Source: Erythroxylum novogranatense
Taxonomy: Eukaryota; Streptophyta; Magnoliopsida; Malpighiales; Erythroxylaceae
DNA: 64,000 bases
NCBI GenBank assembly: GCA_029891385.1
Contig: CM057230.1
Span: 30,893,402-30,957,401 of the forward strand
Direction: 5' to 3'
The notes beneath the pieces were generated by a model. That model worked only from the letters and a program-made list of their open reading frames with translations. It was not told where the DNA came from and did no database searches. A program made the position numbers and the translations under genes. Shown here one piece after another: positions 25,463 through 37,333 of this stretch (the stretch's first letter is position 1; every line of letters begins with the position of its first letter).

Positions 25463-26743
25463 TTAAAAACCGTAAAGGTGTAGTTTCACTAAATCTTTGA
25501 TTTATTGCAGTCATTTTATTAAAATAAAAAAGCACAAATATAAATCAATATCAAAATTTGATAATGTTGTTTGACACACCTTGCCTATATTTATGGAGCC
25601 CTCACTCAACTTAATTTTTTCACTAACAACAATAGTTTTATACAAGGCTTTATTGATCCGACACCACTTAACATTTGGCATTATCCTCATCCTCACAATT
25701 GCTAAAGAATTTCACACGTAATAAGACGACCACCTCATACCAATCTCAACAGAGGATTTTCTCAAACAATGTTTAATGATAACGAAACAAAATAAACAAC
25801 TCAAGTAATTAAATAAAATTCAAGATAAACGAAAACACTTGAGAAAGAAAACAAGAACAACTTCCTAATAGATTCAACTCCACTGAAACAAGTTTGAAAG
25901 TTATCACCACACTCTATGGGCTGATTCACACAAATAGCAATATTAACCCATAAGTGCAGCAAGAAGGCATTAAGTATGACAGTCTACGCAAACAAGCCTT
26001 CATACAAAATCCAACACACCCACACCACGATTAACCTTGGCAAAAATCATACACAATATGCAGAGCAACCCAACCGTGAGCCATATAACGAAAATCAACA
26101 CCTAATCGTTACTACTCTAAGATGTTGTACCCATAAAGAAAACAATTAACAACCATTGCAGCCCAAGATGAAATTATATCAACATAGAAAATCTCCACGT
26201 TAGTGCTTTTCATGCACTGTGTTTCAATCACTAGAACTAATAGACCATGGCCTCACTTGACACACACTTGCGACGAACCCACACTTAACAAAAACAAAGT
26301 CACCCCACGTTAGTACTTTCATGCACTGTGTTTCAATCACTAGAGCAAATAGACTGTGGCCTCACTTGACACGCACCACTTTAACTTCAGAAATTACGTA
26401 ATATCCCTCAAATCATCAAAATAATCGTATCAAAGCCTCACTTTTCATACACACCCCTGCAGCCAACACCCAAAAAAACACTCACCAGATCACACACATG
26501 AGAAGTCCAAAAAAGCAGGTCCGAGTTGAGACTTGGAATCACACATGCAAAGACATCTCAAGCAATCTTACAAAATTCTTCAAAGATCCAACGTGATCTC
26601 TATACAGTGCCAATAACCAATTCAAATAAGAAATGTTACTTATTTACACCTTATCTTAATTTGGATTTTAATCATTATCTTGAAGATCTAATAATCAAAA
26701 ATGTCAAAATTAAATAATGAGAAATATAACAAATATCTTAACA
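25463..26743 (-). repeat. 3' LTR of copia-like element 1
   Basis: It matches 29368-30603 over its length, with a few indels. It contains one internal near-duplicate absent from the other LTR: the 'cacgttagt-ctttcatgcactgtg' segment occurs at about 26198 and again at about 26305. Confidence 0.88.
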
Positions 26744-28190
26744 ATCTCCTCCTTTCTGGCATTTTTATCACAAATAAGAAACTCCCTTTGAATAACATAA
26801 TCGAATATATAAGTATTGAAGTCACAATACTCCCCCTTAATCCAATATCAAATTCCAAAGAGCATCTATCAAATTCTTCAAGTTCAAGAAACATCTAAAG
26901 AAACAATAATGAACATTCAACAAATATCCAATCATTAAAATTTCTCCCCCTTGGGACAAAAACATGTCAAAATGTAAGATTAATAGTCACGGAGATACTT
27001 TGAGATCTCCCCCTAAATGGAACATTCACCAAAAACAATTTGATATCTCTCCATTGAGACAAAACAATGTCAAAACAAGAATGTCTTTAATGCGATCAAT
27101 CTCAGTAAATAAAGAAGCATCAAATTTAGCATTAGGTGCAACGGAAGAATCTTAAGCATGCCAAAATGACAATTTACCATCAGTCAAAACACTCACTAAA
27201 GTATTATTACTTACTTCAAAGTCATCCGCATACGACTCATTAAATTCAAAAACCCCACCATCAAGCATAGCCTCGTGCACTCATCAATCAATTGAACCTT
27301 AGAAAACCTATAAATAAAAACTCAGACAGCCTAAACGATAACTCCTTTGAACCTCTTTTTTGTTTTTTTAATAAGTAACATCAAATTATACTTCAAAAAT
27401 ATAAAAACACACAGTTCCTGTGCCCCTCGAAAAAATTTAAACCTAGGCTTATTTCTCGTCACATTATCTCAGTCATTAACTGTCTAGTTGATTTTTTTAT
27501 CTGAAATAAATGACTTATCCTCAATTTGAATAGTTTCTTTAAAAGCAGTAACTAACTGTGTATCTGGACAATTTCTTGTTTTTCCTTCACTACATAATTA
27601 TGCTTATACTTTACTCTTTCTAACCCAAGAATGCTTCAATAACATGGGTTGCTGTTGAAAATTTAATGGAGAATGTCTAGATTTTCAGTTTGGGCCTATT
27701 TGAAATATCATTTGTAACAACTGGTAACATTTCATCTTTATGTGCCTGATTACTCCACAAAAGTGACATGTAGGTATGAACCTCTGATTCTTCTTGGACA
27801 GATCTGGTTGCATTATTTTTCTCATCATTCACCTTAGAGCATTAATCTTTGTAACCAATTTCTTGAAGATTCCCTTTAATCTTACCGATTTCTAGCAATT
27901 GTTCTAATTTTTCTGTACCTCCATTTAGCAATTATCATTCTTATTCCTTTTTCCATACTAACCAACTTCAATTTTGTTTCACCAAGCTAATCTAATGTAG
28001 ACAACAACTTCTTCTCTAGATCTTGAATGATTTTCTTTATGGAAGAGTTTTCCTTATTCAACTTCTTATCTTTCCTATATGTTTGGACCCATTTAGCATA
28101 CATTAACTCATAGGCTTCATAAATACCTTCCTTTTATCATCCAAATCTTGTCATTACTATCATAATCGAGATTGAGCTTTGGTGATTTAT

Positions 28191-28944
28191 CTAAGTTTTC
28201 CTGGAATTTTCTAATTTACTCATGTTTTCGACATCGGTTCCTTCTTGTTCTGTAAAGGAAGTAATCGGACTTTTATTGTATAAAGCAACTAACGCAACAC
28301 TATTCACAGCTTCTTCTTCACTTTCATACTCACTTCCGAATTCATTCTCACTCCTAGTGCTTGTATAGGATTTCCCTTTTCTTTTCTTCAGGATGTTAGC
28401 ACATTTTGCTTGCACATGTTCGAAACCTTGACACTTATGACATAAATGTTCTTCACTTTTCTTTCACTCTTTTGAGTTTTCCTTTGTTGTTTGAAATTAC
28501 TATTTGATAAGCTCCCTTAGTTTTGCCTAAAATCATATCTATCCTTCTTCATATCTTTAACCAATTACTGAAATTTCTTATCAATAACTGCATATCCTCA
28601 TTCTCATCGGATCCATCTTTGAAGTCATTCATAACTTTACTAATCTCGGCTTGTAATGTCAATCCTGTGTTCCTCTTTTAATTTCTCCTTAACATCTCAA
28701 AATTGGTAAAAATTCCAATTACCTTATCCAATGATTCATTGATATCATGAATTTCCTCAATTACTGCAATTTTTGGTATGAACCATGGAGGCAACAATCT
28801 CAATGTCATCTTAACCAGTTTCAGGTTAAAATACTTCTTCCCGTGTTGATATGTTTGGTTTGTTATGTCACACAGTCTCTCATGGAAGTCTTCAATAGTT
28901 TCACTTTCTTCCATTCTCAACTCTTCAAATCTCACAACCAACAT
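28191..28944 (-). pseudogene. Gag (UBN2/zinc-knuckle type), broken
   Basis: The segment at 28944-28678 reads 'MEESETIEDFHERLCDIT' and 'LPPWFIPKIAVIEE', typical of the UBN2 gag domain of copia-type elements. Further on, 28415-28191 reads 'KKRKGKSYTSTRSENEFGS' and 'ALVALYNKSPIT'. Between them the zinc-knuckle area (near 28440) and its frame are degraded. The second part is clearly related to the gag of element 2 (KGKSFTST, ALHSKSPVT at 46250-46350). It is a capsid-type protein relic, not a host gene. Confidence 0.8.
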
Positions 28945-29367
28945 CTAAAATTTCAAAGCTATCACATTTTTCAATCTCCAATGTATACTTTGTAAAGTGT
29001 CCCACGGTTCTTTCACCAATTCATAGGCTGATATCATAACAAAATGACCTTTATCAACTGCATTGAAGATGACATGCAACGCTTGAGAATTTTCAAGCAC
29101 TTTCTCTTCTTTAGCCTTTGTCTACTCAAATGCATCTTTAAGTACTGCTTCTTCCTTTTCACTAATCGTCCCTGGATGTGTATAGCCTTTTAAAACTGAG
29201 CTCCACGCTTTTATTCCTTGTGCCTAAATGAATACTTCATCCGTGATTTGCACGTAGGATAATTTAAACTATCTAACAACGGTGGCCTAATGATTGATGT
29301 CCCTTCTGTTATAGCCATAATTATTGATGTACCTAGTTTTGATTCGGTAATTCGTTTTGATACCAAT

Positions 29368-30603
29368 TGAAAAATTGTAGGGGTGTAGTTTTACAAAATC
29401 TTCGATTTACCACAGTCGTTTCTAGCACAATCAAAAACTAAAAAAATTAAACATACAAATATAAATCAACACCGAAGTTTAGTAATGTAGTTTACACACA
29501 TTGCCTACATCTACGAAGCCCTCACCCAACTTAATTCTTTCACTAACAACAATAGTTTTATACAAGACTTTATCGAGCCAACATCACTCAACCTCGACAC
29601 TATCCTCATCTTCATAACTCATGAAAGAATTTCAAACCCAATAGTATAACCACCTTGTACTAAATCTCAATAAAAGATTTTTTGAAATAATGCTTAATGA
29701 TAACGAAACAAAATAAACAGCTCAAGTGATTAGACAAAATTCAACATAGACGAAAACACTTGACAAAAAAAGAAGAACAACTTCCCGATAGATTCAACTC
29801 CATTGAAACATGTCTGAAAGTTGTTACCACACATTATGGGTTGATTCACACAAATAGCAGTATTAACTCACAACTGCAGCAGGAAAATATCAAGTATGAC
29901 AGCCCATGCAAATAAGCTTGCACACAAAATCCAAGAGATCTTACACCACGATTAACCTTGGCAGAAATCACACATAATATGCAAAGCAACCCAGTCGTGA
30001 GTCATACAACAAAAATCAACACCCAGTCGTTACCACTCCAAGATGTCGCACCCGCAAAGAAAACAATCAACAACTGTTGTAGCCCAAGAAGAAATTATAT
30101 CAACATAGAGATCCCCATGTTAGTGCTTTCATGCACTGTGTTTCAATCCAGAACAAATAGACCATGACATGACCTCACTTGACACACACCCCTCTAACTT
30201 TAGCAATTACTTAATGTCCCTCAAATCACCAAATAATCATATCAAAGCCTCACTTTTCATGCACACCCCTGCAGCCAACACCCAAAAAAACAATCAATAG
30301 GTCACATACATGAGGAGTCCAGAAAAGCAGTTCATGCACACAGGGAGTTAAAACTTGGAATCACACATGCAAGGACACCTCAAACAATCTTAAAAAATTC
30401 TTCAATGATCCAACGTGATCTCCATACACTCTTAATAATAATAGACTTCTATTTCACTTCAAGCCTTATCCAATAATCCAATTCAAATAAGAAATGTTAT
30501 TTATTTACACCTTATTTTAATTTGTATTTTAATCATTATCTTGAAGATTCATAATACAAAATGTCAAAATTAAATAATGAGAAATATAACAAATATCTTA
30601 ACA
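29368..30603 (-). repeat. 5' LTR of copia-like element 1
   Basis: It starts (minus) TGTTAAGATATTTG and ends ATTTTTCA next to the primer site. It is about 1.24 kb. The small open frame at 29958 has no domain. Confidence 0.88.
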
Positions 30604-32448
30604 TGTTTAATTGTTGATATATTAAAAGAGATATTTATAACTTTTAATAGCGAAGCAAATAAAAAAATAGATAAAACCTTTTAAAAATAGTAGTCATAAG
30701 CTTAGAACATGTAAAGACAGCGGACTAATGGATGAGAGGGATGAGACATCTTAAATAAGACGGAGAAGAGAACCTATTATAAAAGAGAGTTAACAAAAAA
30801 AATAATGTTTGATTAATGTACGCTTTCTAATTTCTATCCATGTCACTTAAGTATTGAGACAATTCAACCACTAAACAACAAAACTGAAAATCAAAGTGCC
30901 CGACATTAAAGATGGAACATATTTTAATTATATAACATTCCATTATTTAATAAAAAAAGGCATTCCACTATTACGGGCAGCTGGGAAATTTTGCAAAGAG
31001 ACATTCACACACAGACGATTCGTAATTGAAGCATAAGGGCACATGTAACTGAACCAAACTAGCTAGGGGGTGATAGATTCCATCATCCCAAACTTTCCGC
31101 TGAGTTAAGGTAAAAGGTAAAGCAAATATATTCATCTAAATCTTTTATCTATCTCATCTGCAACCAAGCCTCAGTGCTACTTGGGTAGAAACAGAGAAGG
31201 AAAGCAAGTTGTAGGATGTCGCCACTTCTTGTATAAATAAAACGCAACTTCGTACAAGATCAGGCAAGGAACAGGTCCATTCATATTAGTTGCTGATATT
31301 AAAAGCCTCGTAGTTACAAAACTAGTCTAAGGATACAGAGCTCCGATAAATCCTCCTAGTTACAAAACTCTGTTATTTCTTTCCCTTTAATTCCCAAAAA
31401 AAAAAACCCTCGTAAATTCAAGGTTGCAATTATGATTTACCCTGCAAAAAAGAAAAGTGGGGGTTTTGATGTAACAACCTGTGTAGGAACTTAATCACTT
31501 TGGTTCTAGTCAAATTAGATTCAGTGGGCATGAAATTGAATGGCAGATAGGGGAGTAAAGGCACAGCATTTATGTTTATATTCCCCCGGCATTCCAAAAT
31601 TTTGAGATTGATATTTAATATTTAGTAAAAAAGGAAAATTTTAATGGAAAACTTATTAATCCTTGTTACTCAAATACTTCAGACATAGAATATTAGAATA
31701 AGATGGTTTGAAAATTATAAAAATAATTCTCAATAACTTTTCATAATTTGTACCATTGAATTTATCATTTGATAGCGGCTCCTTACAAACCCTAAAAATC
31801 CAATAAAAATGGTTTGAGCTCGAAGCCTCCAACTTTGGAGTCTCTCTGATTACGTTGGAAGTTCTCAAAATCAAATCCCAAACAAAAGTAATGTACGCTA
31901 AAATAGGTGTTTTAAGTTTTCAGCTACCAGTCATAGATTAGTAAGCAGCACGTGCGTTCCCACGGGACCTTGACAGGGTTACGGATTCTCGTTTGGTGCC
32001 TTTCAACATCATGCCAACTCCTTATCGATTGGTCGATTAATTGTCGAGTGCTCCCCCTTATTATTCACGTACAAATCATCGTTTCAAACTTCAAATTTTT
32101 TAAATATCATCCGATTTAATTAAAAATATATACAAACAAGAACAAAAGTTCTATTAAATCAAGATAAGCTGAAGCTGATTCCCACTGTCACGTCAGCAAC
32201 TCTGGAAAAATCTAAACCTTGTGTCTTTCCTTCCCAGAAGGTGAAGGGAATTGAGCTTAAAGATGTGGGGGTGTTCATATCCACAGGGAAGAATCAAAAG
32301 AAGCTAAGTTGGTCCACGGGTTCACGTGCAAACACTTGGCATTTGGGACATCAAATATTTCCAGAAGATTTATTAAAACTAATTAAATTAACAAGAAGGA
32401 ATTAGCTAATGTTTTCGACCCTGCTAATACTTTGTAAAAATTTTAGGG
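30604..32448. other. Spacer with a possible copia gag scrap
   Basis: No host gene is supported. On the minus strand 31874-31656 reads 'LSNDKFNGTNYEKLLRI', reminiscent of the 'FDGTNY-W' start of copia-type gag proteins; I regard it as a weak relic. The rest is AT-rich. Confidence 0.35.
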
Positions 32449-33345
32449 TCTGTTTAGTTAGATGTTAATTAATAGAATAGAACGAAACGAAATAGTTTGT
32501 AATGAAATGGAATATAATATAGTGAAAAGTTACTTGGGAGAGATGAAATAGTTTATAATTTTATATTATAAAATATTGTTTGAAAGATAGATGAAATAAA
32601 ATAAAATATATAATAAATAACTATCATACTCTTATGTAACATTTCCACACAACCTAGAATTAAAATGCAAAACACTCGAATGTTATAGTTGTAAAATAAC
32701 AAAATTTGTAACTTATGAAAACACGTCACGGTTGTGACTTGAACGTGACAAACAATTAAAGTCATTGTTGTGACTTGAGCAATAATTTTTATATATTTAT
32801 TTTATTAATAAAATTTATTATTTTATTATTAATTATTTAATAAAATTTATTGTATTAAATATTATTCTATTCTATTTGATTCATATTTAAAATAATTTAT
32901 TTATATAGAAATATATTTGTAACTTACCAAAAACATGTCACCCCATGTGACAAACAATTAAATAATAAGTTTTTAATATATTTTCATTTTATTAATAAAA
33001 TTTTATTATCTTATTATTAATTATATGCAATTTATTGTTAATTATATAAAATATTATTGTGTTGTGTTAGTGTTATTAGGGTAGGGTAATAAATAATTGG
33101 TATTATCAAAATTATTCATGATATATTAGGTAGTATATATTTATTAGTTTATGTTATATCCTAAATTTTCTAAATCGAGAGGTTTATCATTTTACTATTT
33201 AGGATGAAATGAAACTTATACATGTAAAACCATTTCTTATATTTCATTTCATTACATTCTATTATAAAATTTTATGCTAAATGATGAAACTGTATTACCT
33301 TCCATCTAATTTTGTTATAAAACTCTCAATCAATCATATCCTTAA
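32449..33345. mobile_element. Possible MITE or decayed DNA transposon
   Basis: The left part reads 'gggtctgtttagttagatg' followed by 'gaatagaacgaaacgaaatag' style sequence. The right part has 'atttcatttcattacattctatt', its approximate complement, and ends 'ccatctaattttg'. Many plant PIF- or hAT-type MITEs begin GGGTCTGTTTGGTT. I could not fix ends or target duplication. Confidence 0.4.
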
Positions 33346-33455
33346 TTTTTAGTAATAATATAGTTTTATTCATAATTGGACTAATTATATTGAAACTATT
33401 TTCTAATTTTAAGAACTACCGTTATTATTATTATTATTTGCAAATATAACACACT

Positions 33456-33481
33456 ATCATATATATATATATATATATATA
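33456..33481. repeat. (AT)n microsatellite
   Basis: About 13 uninterrupted AT units, preceded by a short (TTA)n run at about 33422-33437. Confidence 0.9.
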
Positions 33482-33544
33482 GGAACAGCAGGGTAAAAGA
33501 TACATTTTAGTTGTTTCATTTACTTCTAATTTTTATAATTTAAT

Positions 33545-33978
33545 GAAAAAAACTATCCAATACTGTCCGTTCTTCTTTCCGGAGAACAGCAGTTGGTTTC
33601 CTTGGGAATGCTAATGCATTGTGAATAACGTTTGTTTTTCGTTTACTATGGAATGGTAGTTGACAAGTGTTTTTGTTCTTCATTTCTGAAAGAGGTAGGA
33701 AAAAAACTATTCAATAGTGTCCGTTCTTCTTTCTGTATAACAGCAGTTGGTTTCCTTTGGAATGCTAAATGCATTGTGAATACCGACTTTACTTTTGTTG
33801 TTCGTTTACTATGGAATGGTAGTTGAAAAGTGTTTTTGTTCTTTATTTCTGAAAGAGGTAGCTCACAACTGTTTTTGTTCTTTATTTCTGAAAGAGGTAG
33901 TTGACAAGTGTTTTTGTTCTTCATTTCTGAAAGAGGTAGTTGACAAGTGTTTTTGTTCTTCATTTCTGAAAGAGGTAG
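33545..33978. repeat. Nested tandem repeat: about 158-bp unit x2 and 39-bp unit x5
   Basis: Two long units (33545-33698, 154 bp; 33699-33861, 163 bp) each begin 'gaaaaaaactat' and end in a 39-bp segment 'ttga-aagtgtttttgttct...'. That last 39-bp segment is then repeated three more times in tandem (33862-33900, 33901-33939, 33940-33978). In the minus strand the 39-bp unit encodes a 13-residue repeat 'QLPLSEMKNKNTC', open across the array; I think this is incidental, as 39 is a multiple of three. Confidence 0.92.
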
Positions 33979-35194
33979 CTCACAACTGACGCACACGGGG
34001 ATTCAATGAAATTGAAAACACAATCAATTGGTGCAATGCAAGTGCTTGAACTATATATGAGAAAAAGGTTCTGATTGTAGCAAAGCCAATTGTGACACTG
34101 ACAGCTACAGTCCCCAGAAGGAAGAAACAAAACCATATCCAGCATGTGCAGTTTGTACTCTATAAGATAAGCTGTATTCTGCAGGTGTACTCTATAAGAT
34201 AAGCTGTATTCTGCAGGTGAACGCAGCGTCACTTCGAGTAAGCCTAGAACAACCAACCTTCCGTACTCCCGCCTTGCGTGGAAAAGCAATTGTATGATTT
34301 TTTTTTAAGAAAATAAAAGCAATTGTCTTGTGCTATATTGGTACGTCTGCACTTTCCAATTCGCTAGTAGCAGTAAAAGTGACTAGTATTTTAATAAAAA
34401 TTTCGATTAAAATATAAGGAAATAAATAAAAGCATAAGATTTGAAAAATATAATATATTATTGCAAATAAATAAATTTAGTATTTTAAGGATAAAATAGT
34501 AATTCATTTTAACAATTATAAATTAAAATAAAATTTTAATTTAGAAATAAAGAGATAAATAAAATATAAGTTTTATAAATATAACTTATTAGTTAAATTA
34601 TGTAAGAGAATTAAAAATATTCTCATATAAATTATAAATATAAATCAGACCAGAAAATAAGTCCGATTTTTAAATAATTGGATATTAGTTATGTACAAAA
34701 AACAGATAGGTTAAGAGAATAACATACTAGTTCTGGACACGTTGTTGTCTACAACCCTCTCAACAAAACCCTAAAATAGATTAGATATCCTATTCCCAAC
34801 AAAAAGGATTTATTTAAAGAGATTATCAATGTTTTAAAAATCAAAATAGAAGCTAAACTGCTAAAATAACATGTTTAAAATCTAAAAGATTCAACTGGAA
34901 TTGGCTAAAGATTGAACAAAATTAAAGAATTTGAAATATAGTTGAAAGAAATTATCCTTATCTATCGAAGAATTCAAATTTTAATTGAAATAATAGATTG
35001 TTAAATGAAAATTAATTGATTTATTTTGGTTTATAAGAAATTATTAATTAATAAAATTGATCGATTAATTAATAAATTGATTTGTTTTTAACAACAAAAA
35101 TTATTAAACTAAATTGAACTTGAAAGTTGAAAATCGAACCAAAAACTTAGAGGGTTCAATATATTTACGATTAAGCTGGCTAATCTGGTTAAGT
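33979..35194. other. AT-rich spacer with a 32-bp tandem duplication
   Basis: A perfect 32-bp tandem duplication stands at 34155-34186 and 34187-34218. I see no gene; from 34380 onward the sequence is low-complexity A/T. Confidence 0.6.
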
Positions 35195-36250
35195 TTTTTA
35201 ATCATTAGATTATACAATGCACAAATCTTATCAAAATTTGACATAAAATCTGAACTTTGACAAGTCTAAATAGATCTCAAAAATAGGTACGAAACCAATT
35301 TTACTGTCGCATTCGATTAGTATGAGTTGATTGTAATACTTTTTAAATTGAAAAATGTCCCTTCTAAATTTCAATGAATTATAAATGAAATATTTATCTT
35401 TTATTTTGAATTCTGTATTATTTGCATTGACTATGTCTTGATTTTTTCCTCTTTTTTAGAACAACAGTTCAAACACGTCAAAACATTCATTCATCTCATT
35501 AGATAAAATGGATTAGTAGTATCAAAAATCAAACTTAGCCTTTTTCAAACCAAGGCTAAGTTTTTAGGACATTACTTCCAAAATAACACCATTACACCCG
35601 TTGAGAGAACCTTATAATTCAGCAATAAGTTTGTAATGAAATCATTGACAAAAAAACAATTGCAAATGTTTTTTTTGAAAGCCTCAATTATGCCATCAAT
35701 TTTTATCCAAACCTAAGTAGGTTCCGTAAACCTCTTCATGATAGATTGAGTTTTGAGAAAGAACTCAATCTCAAAGCCTTGGTCAAAAAAACACACGAGT
35801 TTAGTAAACCAAATTAAACAAACGATGAAAGATTATGCTATTTTGCACTTAACAGACTTGGATGCCTTTAAAATTGTAAAAACATATGCTTTTGATCAAG
35901 GATAGGAAGGTATCTTAAAGCAAAAGGTGAATGGTAGGAAACAAATAGTCCAATACACATCGAGAACCCTACTTAAAGTAGTTATTCATCAATCAAAAAA
36001 GAGATTTTATCCATTATTTTTTGCATCTCAAAGTTTTAAGGTGATTTATTAAACCAAATTTTTTTACTTCATATTGGCTGCAAATTTGCAAAAGAAGTTC
36101 AAAATATTGCTTTAAAACAATATTTTTCCAGATGGCAAGTAATTTTGAGTATCTGTGATTTGACATTGAATTCAACAAAGGTGAAGCAAACTCCATCCAT
36201 AATTTCTTAACCAGAGAAGTTTTGCAACAATATCATAATTCCAAGAACAA
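35195..36250 (+). pseudogene. Endogenous pararetrovirus (Caulimoviridae-type) reverse transcriptase and RNase H, dead
   Basis: The plus-strand frames carry, in order, 'YNAQILSKFDIKS' (about 35209), 'FKLKNVPSKFQ' (about 35345), 'CIDYVLIFS' (about 35424), 'FQTKAKFLGHY' (about 35540) and, in the RNase H part, 'FARWQ'-like 'YFSRWQVILSICDFD' (about 36120-36165), then 'FLTREVLQQ'. This order and wording fit Caulimoviridae reverse transcriptases, close to the petuvirus/florendovirus group, rather than LTR elements. The catalytic pair of acidic residues is altered (Asp-Tyr in place of Asp-Asp). Several stops and frame changes interrupt the frame (for example within 35500-35510 and 35630-35640), so it is an old dead copy. 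Confidence 0.82.
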
Positions 36251-36269
36251 AAACCCCTTTCAAAGCCCC

Positions 36270-36880
36270 TGATAAATGCCCACAGAGTCAAGTGAGCCCA
36301 TCTCCAACCCATGTGGGCTCGCCTACTTATAATTCTACCCTTTGAAGGCAGCCGCTAAAAATTTGAAAAGAGATAATAGAGGAAGAGACCTTTTCTACCA
36401 AAAAAGCAAGTGGGACTTCATTCAATATGGCTGACAAGAGTGCTTAAAGCATCTTTCAACAACTACAGTGTTGACTATAACTCTAATAGATTCATTTAAT
36501 AAAAAGAAAATTCTTTTAAAAATGGTTATTAAAATGCAACAAAAAAAATTGTTTTACACGAGCCAAAATCTAAAGAAATTTCTTCAACAAGTTTTTCAAA
36601 AGATTTACAAATTTCAAAACAAAATCTTTTAAAGCAATTATTTTGAAAAAAGAAAAATTTCAAAATATTTTGACAATTGAAAATATATTTTACAACCTAG
36701 ACCCTTTTAAAGCGATAAATATTGATTTTTTTCATAAGGATGACATTATAAACCTTGGGATTTATCTAAAACCCACTATTATAAATAAAGCTCATCAGGT
36801 GGTTGTAGCTTCTATCATAAAATTCTTAGCCGTTAAAACAAAATTATTAGTCATTAAAAATAGAAGACGAATATTTTGAG
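36270..36880 (+). pseudogene. Pararetrovirus downstream reading frame, decayed
   Basis: After the RNase H the frame continues in pieces, such as 'MPTESSEPISNP' (about 36277) and 'RGRDLFYQKSKWDFIQYG' (about 36380-36430), then an open stretch at 36643-36876. Position fits the second reading frame found after the polymerase in this virus group. I cannot name its function. Confidence 0.45.
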
Positions 36881-37183
36881 ATTATGAAACAACTACTAAA
36901 ATCATGATCATCTATAATAACGTCAAAAAATAATGAAGACCAAGAACTTAAGCTAGAAGATCAAGAAATTAATATAAACAATTTATAAAAATGTAAGCCC
37001 AAATACTTTGTAAGATATGAGCCCAACTATTGAATTAATCCTAACGTAAGGGTCTCCAAAATAAAATAAAATATTTAATTTATTTTACATGATATAAAGT
37101 CTGCACCAAAGACAACTGCAAGTCACTTCTACAAAGGAGACCAATTTAAAGACGTGCAATGACAAAAAAGGTCACAAAGAAGT

Positions 37184-37192
37184 CTATATAAG
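37184..37192 (+). promoter_or_regulatory. TATA box of the pararetrovirus promoter (relic)
   Basis: 'gtctatataagaagg' lies about 300 bp after the last coding remnant and is preceded by 'gacgtgcaatgac', resembling the pregenomic RNA promoter layout of plant pararetroviruses. A leader region would start about 30 bp downstream. Whether it is active is unknown. Confidence 0.55.
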
Positions 37193-37333
37193 AAGGAAGT
37201 TCAAAAAATATTTGCATGATACCTTTTACTCGTTAGAAAACAAAAAATATTATTATTTGTTTGATGCAATTTAGATCGACTCCTATGTTAGCTAATGCTA
37301 TGGTGTCTGTACTAAAGCCTTTGCTCACCTTAA

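Larger units (their letters stand above)
25463..30603 (-). mobile_element. Copia-like LTR element with gag remnants only (element 1)
   Basis: Two LTR copies (25463-26743 and 29368-30603) bracket 2.6 kb. On the minus strand the element starts TGTTAAGATATTTG at 30603 and its 5' LTR ends TTTTTCA at 29368. A tRNA-Met type primer site follows (complement of gttttgatacca, 29354-29365, two changes from the standard form). A polypurine tract lies just inside the 3' LTR (complement of atctcctccttt). Only gag remnants are seen inside; there is no integrase, reverse transcriptase or RNase H. No clean target duplication was found (ttatt on the left, tgttt on the right). Confidence 0.88.

Noticed and set aside
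25458..30608. Target duplication for copia-like element 1
   Set aside because: The flanking five bases (ttatt and tgttt) do not match, so none is claimed.
33823..33978. CRISPR-like direct repeats
   Set aside because: The copies are contiguous, without unique spacers, and the sequence is plant nuclear DNA.
33646..33996. Open frame with a repeated 13-residue peptide
   Set aside because: The repeat unit is 39 bp, so any open unit yields an open array; no start context, domain or splice signal supports a gene.
37290..37315. tRNA-Met primer site of the pararetrovirus ('tggtgtctgtac')
   Set aside because: Only 8 of 12 positions match the standard site; this is too weak in a decayed region.
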